From assembly GCF_000184745.1 (NCBI RefSeq), contig NC_014931.1:3348001-3412000 (forward strand): a DNA stretch of 64,000 bases. Reading direction: 5' to 3'. The translations under genes and the position numbers were made by a program. The notes beneath the pieces were generated by a model, which was not told the DNA's origin, ran no database searches, and saw only the letters and a list, made by a program, of their open reading frames with translations. The stretch is from Variovorax paradoxus EPS. Its GTDB lineage: Bacteria > Pseudomonadota > Gammaproteobacteria > Burkholderiales > Burkholderiaceae_C. Each line of letters begins with the position of its first letter. Within the stretch, counting starts at the first letter, position 1. Below are positions 39,951-47,839 of this stretch, piece by piece.

Positions 39951-41234
39951 ATGCCCTACGCCCTTCCCCGTTCTTTCCGCAATCTCGCGTGGTCCAACCT
40001 CGCGGCGCAATCGGCCGAGCAACTCAGCCTCGCGGCCGTGCCGTTGGTCGCGGTGCTGATGCTCGGCGCGGGGCCGGGCGAGATCGGTTTTCTCGCGGCG
40101 GTCCAGACGCTGCCTTTCCTGCTCGTCTCGATGCCGCTCGGGCTGCTGGCAGATCGCATGTCGCGCCAGCGGCTGATGCTGTGGGCGGAAGCGCTGCGCG
40201 CGGTGTCGCTGCTGGTGCTCCTTGCGATGGTGTTCGCGTCGAAGCTGAGCATCGCGTGGCTGGCCGTGCTCGGGTTTCTCGGCGCGGTGGGCACCGTGGG
40301 TTTCAGCGTCGCGGCGCCGGCCCTGGTGCCCGCGCTCGTGCCGCGCGAGGCGCTCGCGTTGGCCAACGGAAGGCTCGAGCTCGCACGCAGCGCAGCGTTC
40401 ACTGCCGGCCCCGCGCTTGCTGGCGCGCTGGTCGCATGGGCGAGCGCTTCGGCCCCGTTCGTGCTCGCGGCGATGCTGTCAGTCGCGGCCGTGGCGCTAC
40501 TGTTGCGACTGACCGAAGCACCGCGCTCACCCGCCTCGCCGCGCCATCCATTGCTCGAAGTGAAGGACGGCGCTCGCCTCGTCTGGCAGCACGAATTGCT
40601 GCGGCCGATGGCGATCACCGGCGCGGTCTTCAACATCTCGTGGTTCGTGCTGCAAGCCGGCTATGTGCCCTATGCGGTGCGAGTGCTCGGGCTCGGCGCG
40701 CAGGCGGTGGGCTTCACGCTGGCGATGTATGGTGCGGGCATGGTGGCGGGCGCGTTGTTGACGTCGCGTGTCGTGGCGCGGCTGCCTTTCGGCCGCGCCA
40801 TCCAGGTCGGCCCCGCCGTGGCGGTGATCGCGGCGGGCGTGATGGCGGCCACGCTGGTCTTTCCCCTCGCATCGCTCGCTGCGCTGTCGTTCTTTCTTTT
40901 CGGCGCGGGACCGATGGTCTGGGTGATCACCTCGACCACGCTGCGGCAGAGCGTCGTGCCCTCGACGATGCTGGGCCGCGTGTCGGCGGTGTTCCTCACG
41001 ATCAACTCGGGCGCCCGTCCCATCGGCGCCGCGCTGGGTGGTGTCGTGGGTGCCGCATGGGGCGAGCCGGCCTGCTTGCTGCTCGCTGCTCGCGCTCGCG
41101 GGGTTCGCGCTGCAGGCGGTGATCATCTTTGCATCGCGCGTCGCCACGCTGCATCGGCTGCCCGTGGCTGCGGCCTGACGGCCTTCAGTTCAGAACAGCG
41201 ACGCCCCTCCCGTTCGGCCTTCATTACTTCGTGA
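39951..41234 (+). CDS. MFS transporter with frameshifted C-terminus
   Basis: The first 370 or so residues are a normal 12-helix MFS exporter: NLAAQSAEQLSLAAVPLVAVLML, LPLGLLADRMSRQ-like motif A, and MVWVITSTTLRQSVVPSTMLGRVSAVF late in the chain. A tandem duplication of GCTGCTC at 41078-41091 then shifts the frame inside the last helix. Without the extra seven bases the protein would end LALAGFALQAVIIFASRVATLHRLPVAAA near 41178. With them it continues into an Arg/Ala-rich tail to 41234. The intact version of this 3' end is seen in the fragment at 45851-45982. Loss of the last helix may abolish or alter transport, so it may be a recent pseudogene. It follows the LysR gene by 83 bases. Confidence 0.75.
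   Translation: MPYALPRSFRNLAWSNLAAQSAEQLSLAAVPLVAVLMLGAGPGEIGFLAAVQTLPFLLVSMPLGLLADRMSRQRLMLWAEALRAVSLLVLLAMVFASKLSIAWLAVLGFLGAVGTVGFSVAAPALVPALVPREALALANGRLELARSAAFTAGPALAGALVAWASASAPFVLAAMLSVAAVALLLRLTEAPRSPASPRHPLLEVKDGARLVWQHELLRPMAITGAVFNISWFVLQAGYVPYAVRVLGLGAQAVGFTLAMYGAGMVAGALLTSRVVARLPFGRAIQVGPAVAVIAAGVMAATLVFPLASLAALSFFLFGAGPMVWVITSTTLRQSVVPSTMLGRVSAVFLTINSGARPIGAALGGVVGAAWGEPACLLLAARARGVRAAGGDHLCIARRHAASAARGCGLTAFSSEQRRPSRSAFITS
41078..41091 (+). repeat. Tandem 7-base repeat causing the MFS frameshift
   Basis: GCTGCTC occurs twice in direct succession (41078-41084, 41085-41091). The homologous fragment at 45851-45982 has only one such unit and an uninterrupted frame, so the second unit here is best read as a slippage insertion. 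Confidence 0.75.
41190..41220 (-). pseudogene. 3' end fragment of ogt (duplicate)
   Basis: About ten codons ending ASLF-stop match the last codons of the ogt gene at 45989-46018, with a single-base length difference and one substitution. Together with the neighbouring MFS 3' end it reproduces the MFS-ogt junction found intact at 45851-46018. Confidence 0.65.
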
Positions 41235-41299
41235 TGGCAGTGATCGCACTCGAAGTGAAGTCCGGACTGTGTCGATGAACTGACTGCTCGCGGGACCGT
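41222..41299 (+). pseudogene. 3' end fragment of a LysR gene (duplicate)
   Basis: Bases 41228-41299 align without gaps to 39817-39888, the end of the LysR gene and its downstream flank, with 56 of 72 identical. The frame still reads FVMAVIALEVKSGLCR-stop against FVMAAIAPEAKPGPRR-stop. Most differences are C to T or G to A in this copy, as in a decaying fragment. The join to the ogt fragment is at about 41218-41222. Confidence 0.7.
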
Positions 41300-41314
41300 C
41301 GCCGCCCGTCGGCA

Positions 41315-41659
41315 TCACGAAACCATCAGCGCCGTCGTCCCCATCAATGCCAGACCCAGCGCCGCCCAGCCACTGCGACGAGCCCACGCCTGGGTGCGCA
41401 CGGGCCAGGTATTCAACGCCAGCGTGTAGCCCCACCCCATCGCCATCCAGGCGCAGGCCACCATCGCGAGGCCGCCGCAAGGGCCCGCCGCAGCGATGGC
41501 GCACAGGCACTGCCCCGCGAGCAGGAACGCGATCTGCACGGCCGCGTGACTCCGCGCGCATTGCGCGTCGCCCAGGGCGCGCGTCGATGAAGCCGCGCTC
41601 CACACCGCCAGGCCGGCCAGCGTGGCCCATGCGATCAGCGGCAGAACGAATGCGCTCAT
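41315..41659 (-). CDS. Small multi-pass membrane protein of the siderophore island
   Basis: A 114-residue protein with about four hydrophobic segments (FVLPLIAWATLAGLAVWSA; HAAVQIAFLLAGQCLCAIAAA; LAMVACAWMAMGWGYTLAL; SGWAALGLALMGTTALMV). Size and place, last in a receptor-PepSY cluster, recall the DUF3325-type proteins often found with such receptors, but the sequence match by eye is weak and I do not assert it. The start ATG 41659 overlaps the stop of the preceding membrane-protein gene (ATGA). It is the left-most gene of the island bounded by duplicated fragments. Confidence 0.7.
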   Translation of the reverse strand: MSAFVLPLIAWATLAGLAVWSAASSTRALGDAQCARSHAAVQIAFLLAGQCLCAIAAAGPCGGLAMVACAWMAMGWGYTLALNTWPVRTQAWARRSGWAALGLALMGTTALMVS

Positions 41660-42450
41660 CGACCTTCGTTCAGGGATTTGTGCGGGGCTCCCCAGCCCAT
41701 CTGCAGTGCAGCCCCCAGCGACAAGACCGCGCCCAGCCCCCATTGGGCCAAGCCTGAACGCAAAACGAGCCAGGCAAAGACCGCAGCCGCAGCGATGGCA
41801 AGCACGACCGCTGTGCGGCGCAGCCAGGACGCCAACGTCGCAGCTGGGAGCAGCAGGAAGAACGCGGCCAACATGGCGACCATGCCCGAGTCGCGGTGCG
41901 GTTCTCCGGCGCTCATGTGCGCGAGCCTGAAGCCCTCGACCATCAGGCCACCAGCCACCCAGAACGGCAGGCTCGCGCGCAGGCGACGCCACAAGGGCCG
42001 CGACCGCGCAAGCACCGCCTTCGATGCCAGGCCCCTGCCTGGCCGATGCTCGCGCACCCGGTGCGGCCCCAGCGATGTCGCGAGCGCCAGGCTGGCCACG
42101 CCGAGCACCCCCAGCACCAGCGCGAACGGCGAAGCTTGCGCGCTCGACAACACGATGCCCGCCGATGCGGTGGCCATCAGCAGGATCGCTGTGAACACCA
42201 GGGCCGTGCGCCAGAGCATCAGCCGCCGTCGCAGCAGCAGCGCAGGCAGCAAGCCGAAGGCCAGCCACAGCACGACGGCGCCCCACAGGGTCCAGGCAGG
42301 CCTCTGGGCCAGCGCGCCCCACCGCGCGGGCGGGAACAGTTGCGCGAGGCTGATTGCGAGCAAGGCGGCCGGCACCATCGCATGAAGGCCGAGAAAGAAG
42401 CGCTCGGCCAACGTGGCGTCACGCGTGTGGAGAGATGAAGAGACGGACAT
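41656..42450 (-). CDS. Unrecognised multi-pass membrane protein
   Basis: A 264-residue inner-membrane protein with seven or eight hydrophobic segments, for instance HAMVPAALLAISLAQLF, LWGAVVLWLAFGLLPALLL, TALVFTAILLMATASAGIVL, FALVLGVLGVASLALATSL, GMVAMLAAFFLLLPAATLA and TAVVLAIAAAAVFAWLVL. A basic cytoplasmic loop lies at about 128-160 (HRVREHRPGRGLASKAVLARSRPLWRRLR). I do not recognise a family. It is transcribed with the receptor and PepSY genes and coupled by ATGA to the next small membrane gene, so a role in iron-siderophore handling at the inner membrane is likely from context only. Confidence 0.68.
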   Translation of the reverse strand: MSVSSSLHTRDATLAERFFLGLHAMVPAALLAISLAQLFPPARWGALAQRPAWTLWGAVVLWLAFGLLPALLLRRRLMLWRTALVFTAILLMATASAGIVLSSAQASPFALVLGVLGVASLALATSLGPHRVREHRPGRGLASKAVLARSRPLWRRLRASLPFWVAGGLMVEGFRLAHMSAGEPHRDSGMVAMLAAFFLLLPAATLASWLRRTAVVLAIAAAAVFAWLVLRSGLAQWGLGAVLSLGAALQMGWGAPHKSLNEGR

Positions 42451-42465
42451 TCGGTGTTCAGTTTT

Positions 42466-43566
42466 TTAGATCGGCATGCGTGCGCCATTCGCGCCACGCT
42501 GCCGACGGCCATCGAGCCAGATCAAGGTGCCCGACAGCGAGAGAAATGCGGGCGTCAGGCCCAGCAGGAAATACAGCCACTTGAGCGGCATGCCGCCGAA
42601 ATTGCCGAAATGCAGCGGTTCCATGAGTCCGTTGAACTGACTCCAGAAGCCCTTCGTTCGGGGATCGAGCACGGAGGCCACTTCGGCCGTCGCACCACCG
42701 ACCTGCACGCGCACGGTGCTGGCCAGGTGGGTCGCCAGTCCGCCCGTGAAGATGACCTGCGCGTCCGCGCGACCCCACTGCCGCAGCGTCACCTGCCGCG
42801 GCTCGAAGCCGGGCACCGCGCGCAATGCAGCGATGCGCATTTCATCGAGAGACCGCATCGGCGCTGCGGGCGCGGGCACCGGCCGGGCAACCGCCGTGGG
42901 GCCCTGCACCACATAGGCAAAACCGCGCTCGAACACCGGTGCAAGCCCCAGCCAGGCGCCTGTCACCGCGATGAGGATGTGAAAGGCCAGCCCCCAGATC
43001 CCGGCCGCCTTGTGCATGTCGGACATCACCACGCGCAAGCTGCGCCCCCAGCGCTGGGTGAACAGTTCGGCAATGATCTTGCGGTGCATCACGATGCCGG
43101 TGCCGATCAGCACGGCCATGACCACACCCAGAAAACCGACGATCCAGCGCGGACCGAAGAACAGGAACACGTGAAGCATGCGCAGCGACTGCCCGAGCTG
43201 GCTGTCCACCGGGCCGACCAGCGCGCCCGTGTCGGAGCGCGCCGCCAGCTTGGTGCGCGCCGATTCGGGCAGGCCCTCTTCGCGGACGAAGACGAAGTGG
43301 CTGGGCGTGACCGCATCGGGCAGCACGATGGCCTCCACCCGTGCGCCCGGATACGCAGCCTGCACGTTGCGCAGCACCGCATCGAGCGACACGGGCGATG
43401 CGGCGCGCGGCAGCTTCGCCAGACCGGGGTTGGCCCAGAGGTCGATCTCGTCCTTGAACACCATGACCGCGCCCGAGAAGCACACGATGAACAACAGCAG
43501 GCCCGTGACGATGCCGGCCCACGAATGAACCGTGAACAGCATGCTCAGTGTGCGCTGCGAGGTCAT
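42466..43566 (-). CDS. PepSY-associated TM-helix (iron-regulated) membrane protein
   Basis: A 366-residue inner-membrane protein. The N-terminus LFTVHSWAGIVTGLLLFIVCFSGAVMVFKDEIDLWAN is the classic first helix and HxWxG motif of the PepSY-TM family. Later helices are at about 140-160 (RWIVGFLGVVMAVLIGTGIVMH), 190-212 (HKAAGIWGLAFHILIAVTGAWL) and at the C-terminus (LYFLLGLTPAFLSLSGTLIWL). The histidines in LHVFLFFG, MHRK, DMHKAAG and LHFGNFGG are arranged as in family members thought to reduce ferric-siderophores. It follows the TonB receptor gene by 17 bases on the same strand, the normal operon order. Confidence 0.9.
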   Translation of the reverse strand: MTSQRTLSMLFTVHSWAGIVTGLLLFIVCFSGAVMVFKDEIDLWANPGLAKLPRAASPVSLDAVLRNVQAAYPGARVEAIVLPDAVTPSHFVFVREEGLPESARTKLAARSDTGALVGPVDSQLGQSLRMLHVFLFFGPRWIVGFLGVVMAVLIGTGIVMHRKIIAELFTQRWGRSLRVVMSDMHKAAGIWGLAFHILIAVTGAWLGLAPVFERGFAYVVQGPTAVARPVPAPAAPMRSLDEMRIAALRAVPGFEPRQVTLRQWGRADAQVIFTGGLATHLASTVRVQVGGATAEVASVLDPRTKGFWSQFNGLMEPLHFGNFGGMPLKWLYFLLGLTPAFLSLSGTLIWLDGRRQRGANGARMPI

Positions 43567-43583
43567 GAAGCAGTGACCTCCGC

Positions 43584-45728
43584 TCAGAAGAAATAGGTCG
43601 CACCGACGGTGAAGCGCCGTGGCATCCCGGGTGACACCACGAACTGGTTGACCGCGCCGTCGAAGTATTTCCTGTTGAACATGTTCGACACGCCCGCCGT
43701 CAGCCGCCAGTTGTCGCCCATGTACGAGAGCGAGGCATCGGCCACGAAGTACGGCGGCAGCGTGAACGGGAACGAGCCCACCTGCCGGCTCACGTAGCGC
43801 CCGCCGAGACCCACGGTGACGCGCTGGAGCACGGGCAGGCGCCAGGTCGCCCAGACGGCCGCCACATGACGCGGGGTGAGGTTCAGCGGACGGCCGACGA
43901 TGGACTTGTCGTTGTCGCGCGTGACGGCGGTGTCGGCATAGGTGTAGCTCGCGGTGAGCTTCACGCCGTTGGACAGGTCGGCGCCGGTCTGCAGTTCGAG
44001 GCCACGCGAGCGCTGCTCACCGGTCTGCACCTGGAAGGTCGGATTCACCGGGTCTGCGTTGGTCACGTTCTGGCGCTTGAGGTCGTACACCGCGAGCGAA
44101 CCCGTCAGGCCGCCGCCAGGACGCTCGTACTTCAGGCCCGTCTCCCATTGCTTGCCGATTTCGGGAACGAAGGGCGTGCCACCGAAGGTCTTGCCGGCGA
44201 CTGGCAAAAATGACTCGCTGTAGCTGCCGTAGGCGGCCCACCCGGGCTGGAATTCGTAGGTCAGGCCGAACGCGCCGGTGGTAGCGTAGTCGCGCGTCAC
44301 CGTGTGTTCGCGGCGCACCCAGTCGTTCGTTTCGTTGCGCGATCCTTCGCGGCGCAGGCCCAGCAGCGCGGTCCAGCCCTTGGCGAACTTGACCTGGTCC
44401 TGCAGGTACAGCCCCGCTACCGTCAGCCTGGAAGGCGCATGCGTGGTGGGGGTCGCCGGGCAGGTCGCCGACATCCCGTAGACCGGCGCATAGAGGTCGA
44501 GCGGCGCGATGCGGCAGTTGGTATTGGCCTGGTCGCTCTTGCCGCGGCGCGCGTCCATGCCGACCACGAGCCGGTGCGACATCCCCAGCGCATCGAAAGT
44601 GGCGAGCAGCGAGGTATCGGTCACCAGAATGTCGTAGTCCGCCTTCTGCAGCGACGCCACGCGGTTCTGCAGCCGCTGGCGGGGTTGCTGCAGCGCCTGG
44701 TTCGAGACGAAGCGGCCCTCGCCTTTCTCCTGCTCGTAGCGTACGTTCTGGCGCAGCGAGAGTTGCGGGCTGATGCGGTGCTCGAAGGCGTAGCCGAGCG
44801 TGTACTGCTCCACGGCATAAGGGCCGAAAGCCGGTTCGCCGGTGAACAGCGTCCGCGGCAGTGGGCCATTGCGGTTCGGCAGCACCGTGCCGTAAGGCGA
44901 AATGCCCTGCATGCGCAGCCAGCGCGAGCCGCTGTAGGTGCCGAACAGCACGAGGTCGGTGTCACGTCCCAGATCGAGCGAAAGCGAAGGGGCCAACCAG
45001 CGATCCTTACGCCAGACATGGTCGACCGGATCATCGGTGTCGGCCACGTAGGCATTGAGGCGAAACGCCGTCTTGCCCGATTCGGACAACGGCCGGTTCA
45101 CGTCGAAGGAGAGGCTCTTCATTCCGAAGCTGCCGAGTTCGACGCCCACCTCGCTCAGGGCCTCCCTGTGCGGACGCTTGCTGACGGCGTTGACCAGGCC
45201 GCCGGGCTGGACCTGCCCATAAAGGATCGACGAAGCCCCCTTCAACACCTCGATGCGCTCGTAGCCATAGGGAACCATGCGCGTCCACATGCTGGGGCTT
45301 TGCACGAGCCCGTCGATCAGGATCGATTCGGTGGAGCGGAACCCCCGGATGTTGATGTCGTCGAAACCGCGCCGCCCGAAGTTGACCGGGCTCACCCCCG
45401 CCACCGTCTGCAGGGCCTGCTGAAGCGTGGTGACCTGGCGTGACTCCATTTCCTCGCGCGTCACGACGCCAACGGACTGCGGCGTTTCGAGCTGCCGCAT
45501 GGGCGCCTTGCCGGCGGTCTGCGTCTGGGTGGGCGCGAAGCCCACACCCTTTTCGGCAACGGCGTTCACGCGCACCTCCTGCAGCGCAGGTGGCTCAGCC
45601 ACCTCCTGCGCGTCAGCCCCGAAGGAAAGGCCGAGCACCAGCGGTGTCAGGGGAACGAAGGCAAATCGCCGGTGCGAGCGGCAAGGCGCAAGAGGAAGAG
45701 GAAGAGGAAGAGGAAGAGTACGAACCAT
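43584..45728 (-). CDS. TonB-dependent siderophore receptor
   Basis: A 714-residue outer-membrane receptor, start ATG 45728 (MVRTLPLPLPLPLAPCRSHRR). The leader is unusual: a (Leu-Pro) repeat coded by a hexanucleotide microsatellite precedes the hydrophobic stretch FAFVPLTPLVLGLSFGADAQ. There is no STN domain, so this receptor does not signal to a FecR protein, in contrast to the one at 9262. The plug carries LETPQSVGVVTREEMES, VNFGRRGFDDINIRGFRS and LKGASSILYGQVQPGGLVNAVSKRP; the barrel ends RRFTVGATYFF. It is the FhuE/FcuA-type ferric-siderophore receptor class. A PepSY-type reductase-like protein and two small membrane proteins follow in the same operon. Confidence 0.92.
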   Translation of the reverse strand: MVRTLPLPLPLPLAPCRSHRRFAFVPLTPLVLGLSFGADAQEVAEPPALQEVRVNAVAEKGVGFAPTQTQTAGKAPMRQLETPQSVGVVTREEMESRQVTTLQQALQTVAGVSPVNFGRRGFDDINIRGFRSTESILIDGLVQSPSMWTRMVPYGYERIEVLKGASSILYGQVQPGGLVNAVSKRPHREALSEVGVELGSFGMKSLSFDVNRPLSESGKTAFRLNAYVADTDDPVDHVWRKDRWLAPSLSLDLGRDTDLVLFGTYSGSRWLRMQGISPYGTVLPNRNGPLPRTLFTGEPAFGPYAVEQYTLGYAFEHRISPQLSLRQNVRYEQEKGEGRFVSNQALQQPRQRLQNRVASLQKADYDILVTDTSLLATFDALGMSHRLVVGMDARRGKSDQANTNCRIAPLDLYAPVYGMSATCPATPTTHAPSRLTVAGLYLQDQVKFAKGWTALLGLRREGSRNETNDWVRREHTVTRDYATTGAFGLTYEFQPGWAAYGSYSESFLPVAGKTFGGTPFVPEIGKQWETGLKYERPGGGLTGSLAVYDLKRQNVTNADPVNPTFQVQTGEQRSRGLELQTGADLSNGVKLTASYTYADTAVTRDNDKSIVGRPLNLTPRHVAAVWATWRLPVLQRVTVGLGGRYVSRQVGSFPFTLPPYFVADASLSYMGDNWRLTAGVSNMFNRKYFDGAVNQFVVSPGMPRRFTVGATYFF
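45692..45718 (-). repeat. Hexanucleotide microsatellite in receptor signal peptide
   Basis: Four GAGGAA units plus GAG (plus-strand reading) code for alternating Leu-Pro in the receptor leader. Gain or loss of six-base units would keep the frame and change leader length by two residues each time. Confidence 0.75.
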
Positions 45729-45850
45729 GAAAGTGAAAACAAGCAAACAAAGACAAATTGCTGGCTGGCTTCACTCAGGAGCTGACTGGCGACGGGCACG
45801 CATTGTAGGAACTTTGAAATTCGGTTCGGCGAAGCCTTGTGTGCGCAGGT

Positions 45851-45982
45851 GGCGCCGTGGGTGCAGCGTGGGGCGAGCCGGCATGCCTGCTGCTAGCGCT
45901 CGCGGGCTTTGCGCTGCAGGCGGTGATCATCTTTGCATCGCGCGTCGCCACGCTGCACCGGCTGCCTGTTCCGGCAGGTTGA
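45851..45982 (+). pseudogene. 3' fragment of an MFS transporter gene (duplicate)
   Basis: Forty-three codons (GAVGAAWGEPACLLLALAGF, then ALQAVIIFASRVATLHRLPV) and a stop match the 3' end of the MFS gene at 39951 with about 118 of 135 bases identical. Many changes are at third positions. No 5' part is present: upstream of about 45845 the sequence belongs to the island. It is the remnant of a second MFS copy. Confidence 0.75.
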
Positions 45983-45988
45983 AACGCT

Positions 45989-46543
45989 TCAGAACAGCGA
46001 CGCCATCCCGTTCGGCCGCGCATCCTCGATGCCCAGCATGCGCAGCTTGGTCAGCGCGCCGCCGCCAGCCGAAAACCCGCCGGGCTTGTTGCCCGCCGCG
46101 AGCACGCGATGGCATGGCACCACGGGCGCAAAGGGGTTGTGGCCCATGGCCTGGCCCACGGCGCGCGACAAGCCCTTGTCGCCGAGCTCCTCGGCAATCT
46201 CGCCGTAGGTGCGCGTCTGCCCCGGCGGAATGCTTCGCGCAATGGCGTAGATGCGCTGGTAAAACTCCGACACGCCGCGCATGTCGAGCACGATGTGGCT
46301 CAGGTCGTCGTGCACGCCCTGCAGCAGGCCCTGGATGGCGGTGATGGCATGTTGCCCCATGTCGTTCGGTGGTCCTTCGTGCAGCTCCGGAAAGCGGTGC
46401 CGCATGCGCGCCCGCGTGGCCGGCTCGCCCTCGTCGGCAGGCAGTTGCACGCCGACCAGTCCGTGCGGCCCCCAGGCCAGCGCGCACATGCCGATGGTGG
46501 TCTCGAACAATGCGAAGCCGGTGGCGTCGTCTCGTTCCGTCAT
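45989..46543 (-). CDS. ogt: Methylated-DNA-[protein]-cysteine S-methyltransferase
   Basis: A 184-residue DNA repair protein, start ATG 46543 just after AGGAGAT. The active-site motif is VVPCHRVL with the acceptor cysteine. The DNA-binding helix-turn-helix is TRTYGEIAEELGDKGLSRAVGQAMGHNP, and the asparagine hinge follows the usual spacing, with GGFSAGGGALTKLRMLGIE closing the fold. It transfers alkyl groups from O6-alkylguanine (and O4-alkylthymine) to itself once. The start overlaps the stop of the MFS gene at 46540 (ATGA), an uncommon coupling of a repair protein to a transporter. Its last codons are duplicated at 41190-41220. Confidence 0.93.
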   Translation of the reverse strand: MTERDDATGFALFETTIGMCALAWGPHGLVGVQLPADEGEPATRARMRHRFPELHEGPPNDMGQHAITAIQGLLQGVHDDLSHIVLDMRGVSEFYQRIYAIARSIPPGQTRTYGEIAEELGDKGLSRAVGQAMGHNPFAPVVPCHRVLAAGNKPGGFSAGGGALTKLRMLGIEDARPNGMASLF

Positions 46544-47778
46544 TCGATCTCCTTCAACGCATGCTGGCGCGCGGCCAGCACCGCACCGAGCCACAGCGCG
46601 ATCGCCGAGGCCACCAGCCCGCGCGCGAGGCCGCCGGGGCCGTCCGAGATCCAGCCCGTCACCGTCGGGCCGACGATCTGCCCGAGCGCGAAGACGATGG
46701 TGAACAGGCTGATGCCCTGCGCCCAGCGTGCCGGCGGCAGGTTGTGGCGCACCAGCGCGGTGGTCGAGGCCACCACCGACAGGAACACGCCGCCGAACAG
46801 CACGCCCGAGGCCAGTGCCACCGGTGCCGAAGCGCTCAGCACCGGCAGCAGCGTGGCCACGCCGAGCAGCCCGTTCAACAGCGCCTGCGGCTGGCCGCCG
46901 CGGTAGCGGTCGAGCAGCCCGGCCCACAACCGCGACGACGCCACGCAGGCGATGCCCAGCAACGCATAGAACAGGGTGACGAAGCCGGCGCTGGCGCCCT
47001 GCTCCCGCAGCAGCGCGATCACGAAGGTCATGTAGCCGATGTAGCCCATGCCGAAGAGCGCGTACCCCGCGAGGGCCCAGACGAAGTGGCGCAGCGCGAT
47101 GGGCGCAGCCTCGGTCGCGGTCGCAGCCGATGGCGTTGCCGAAGCCGGAGGGTCCGGCATCGCGCGCCCCGCCCAGGCCAGCAGGCAAGTGGCGGCTGCG
47201 CTCGCAAGCGCCAGCGCCCACCACGCCCAGGTCCACCCATGCGGCACATCCGACGCCGCGCGCAGCACCTGCGGCACGAGCAGCGCCGACAACAGGATGC
47301 CGAAGCCGGTACCGCCGTAATAGATGCCGAGCAGCAGCCCGCTGCGCGAGGCGCCGGTCCGTGCATCCGCTTCGCCGAGCCGCGCGGCGAGCAACCCGCC
47401 CGCCACGAACACCCAGGCACTGGCGACACCGGCCAGCAGGCGCTGCAGCAGCAAGGCCGGCGCATCGGTCACGAAGCCGCTGCCCGCCATGAACACGCTG
47501 GCCAGCACGGCGCCGACGATGAGGAGCCGCGTCACGCCGAAGCGCCGCATCAGCGCCGGCGTGACCAGCGCACCGGCGAGGTAGCCAACCGCGTTGGCGG
47601 TGTTCATGCCGCCGGCCAGCGCGTAGCTCCAGCCGAGGTCGGCGCGCATCGGCGGCAGCAGCAATGCATACGCGAAACGGGTGATGCCGAGCGACACGGC
47701 CGCGCCCATCGACAGCGCGAACGCAAGGCGCAGCGCGGGCTGCGCGCGAAGGGAGGGAGAAGTGAGGGTGGTCGACAT
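46540..47778 (-). CDS. YbfB/YjiJ family MFS transporter
   Basis: A 412-residue, 12-helix transporter, start taken at ATG 47778 (MSTTLTSPS); ATG 47799 is in frame and also possible. The first helix GAAVSLGITRFAYALLLPPMRADLGWSYALAGGMNTANAVGYL is the signature of the YbfB/YjiJ group. LLLGIYYGGTGFGILLSALLV and the second-half GMGYIGYMTFVIALLREQG agree with that. Members are thought to export metabolites, but no substrate is established. Its stop overlaps the ogt start. The start is 61 bases from the stop of the FAD/Fe-S gene on the same strand, so it may be transcribed with that operon. Confidence 0.88.
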   Translation of the reverse strand: MSTTLTSPSLRAQPALRLAFALSMGAAVSLGITRFAYALLLPPMRADLGWSYALAGGMNTANAVGYLAGALVTPALMRRFGVTRLLIVGAVLASVFMAGSGFVTDAPALLLQRLLAGVASAWVFVAGGLLAARLGEADARTGASRSGLLLGIYYGGTGFGILLSALLVPQVLRAASDVPHGWTWAWWALALASAAATCLLAWAGRAMPDPPASATPSAATATEAAPIALRHFVWALAGYALFGMGYIGYMTFVIALLREQGASAGFVTLFYALLGIACVASSRLWAGLLDRYRGGQPQALLNGLLGVATLLPVLSASAPVALASGVLFGGVFLSVVASTTALVRHNLPPARWAQGISLFTIVFALGQIVGPTVTGWISDGPGGLARGLVASAIALWLGAVLAARQHALKEIE

Positions 47779-47839
47779 CGGATCGGGCGGCGCAGCCATT
47801 TTGCGGCAGCCCGCGCGATCCTGCCCGGGTGCCGGCCGG

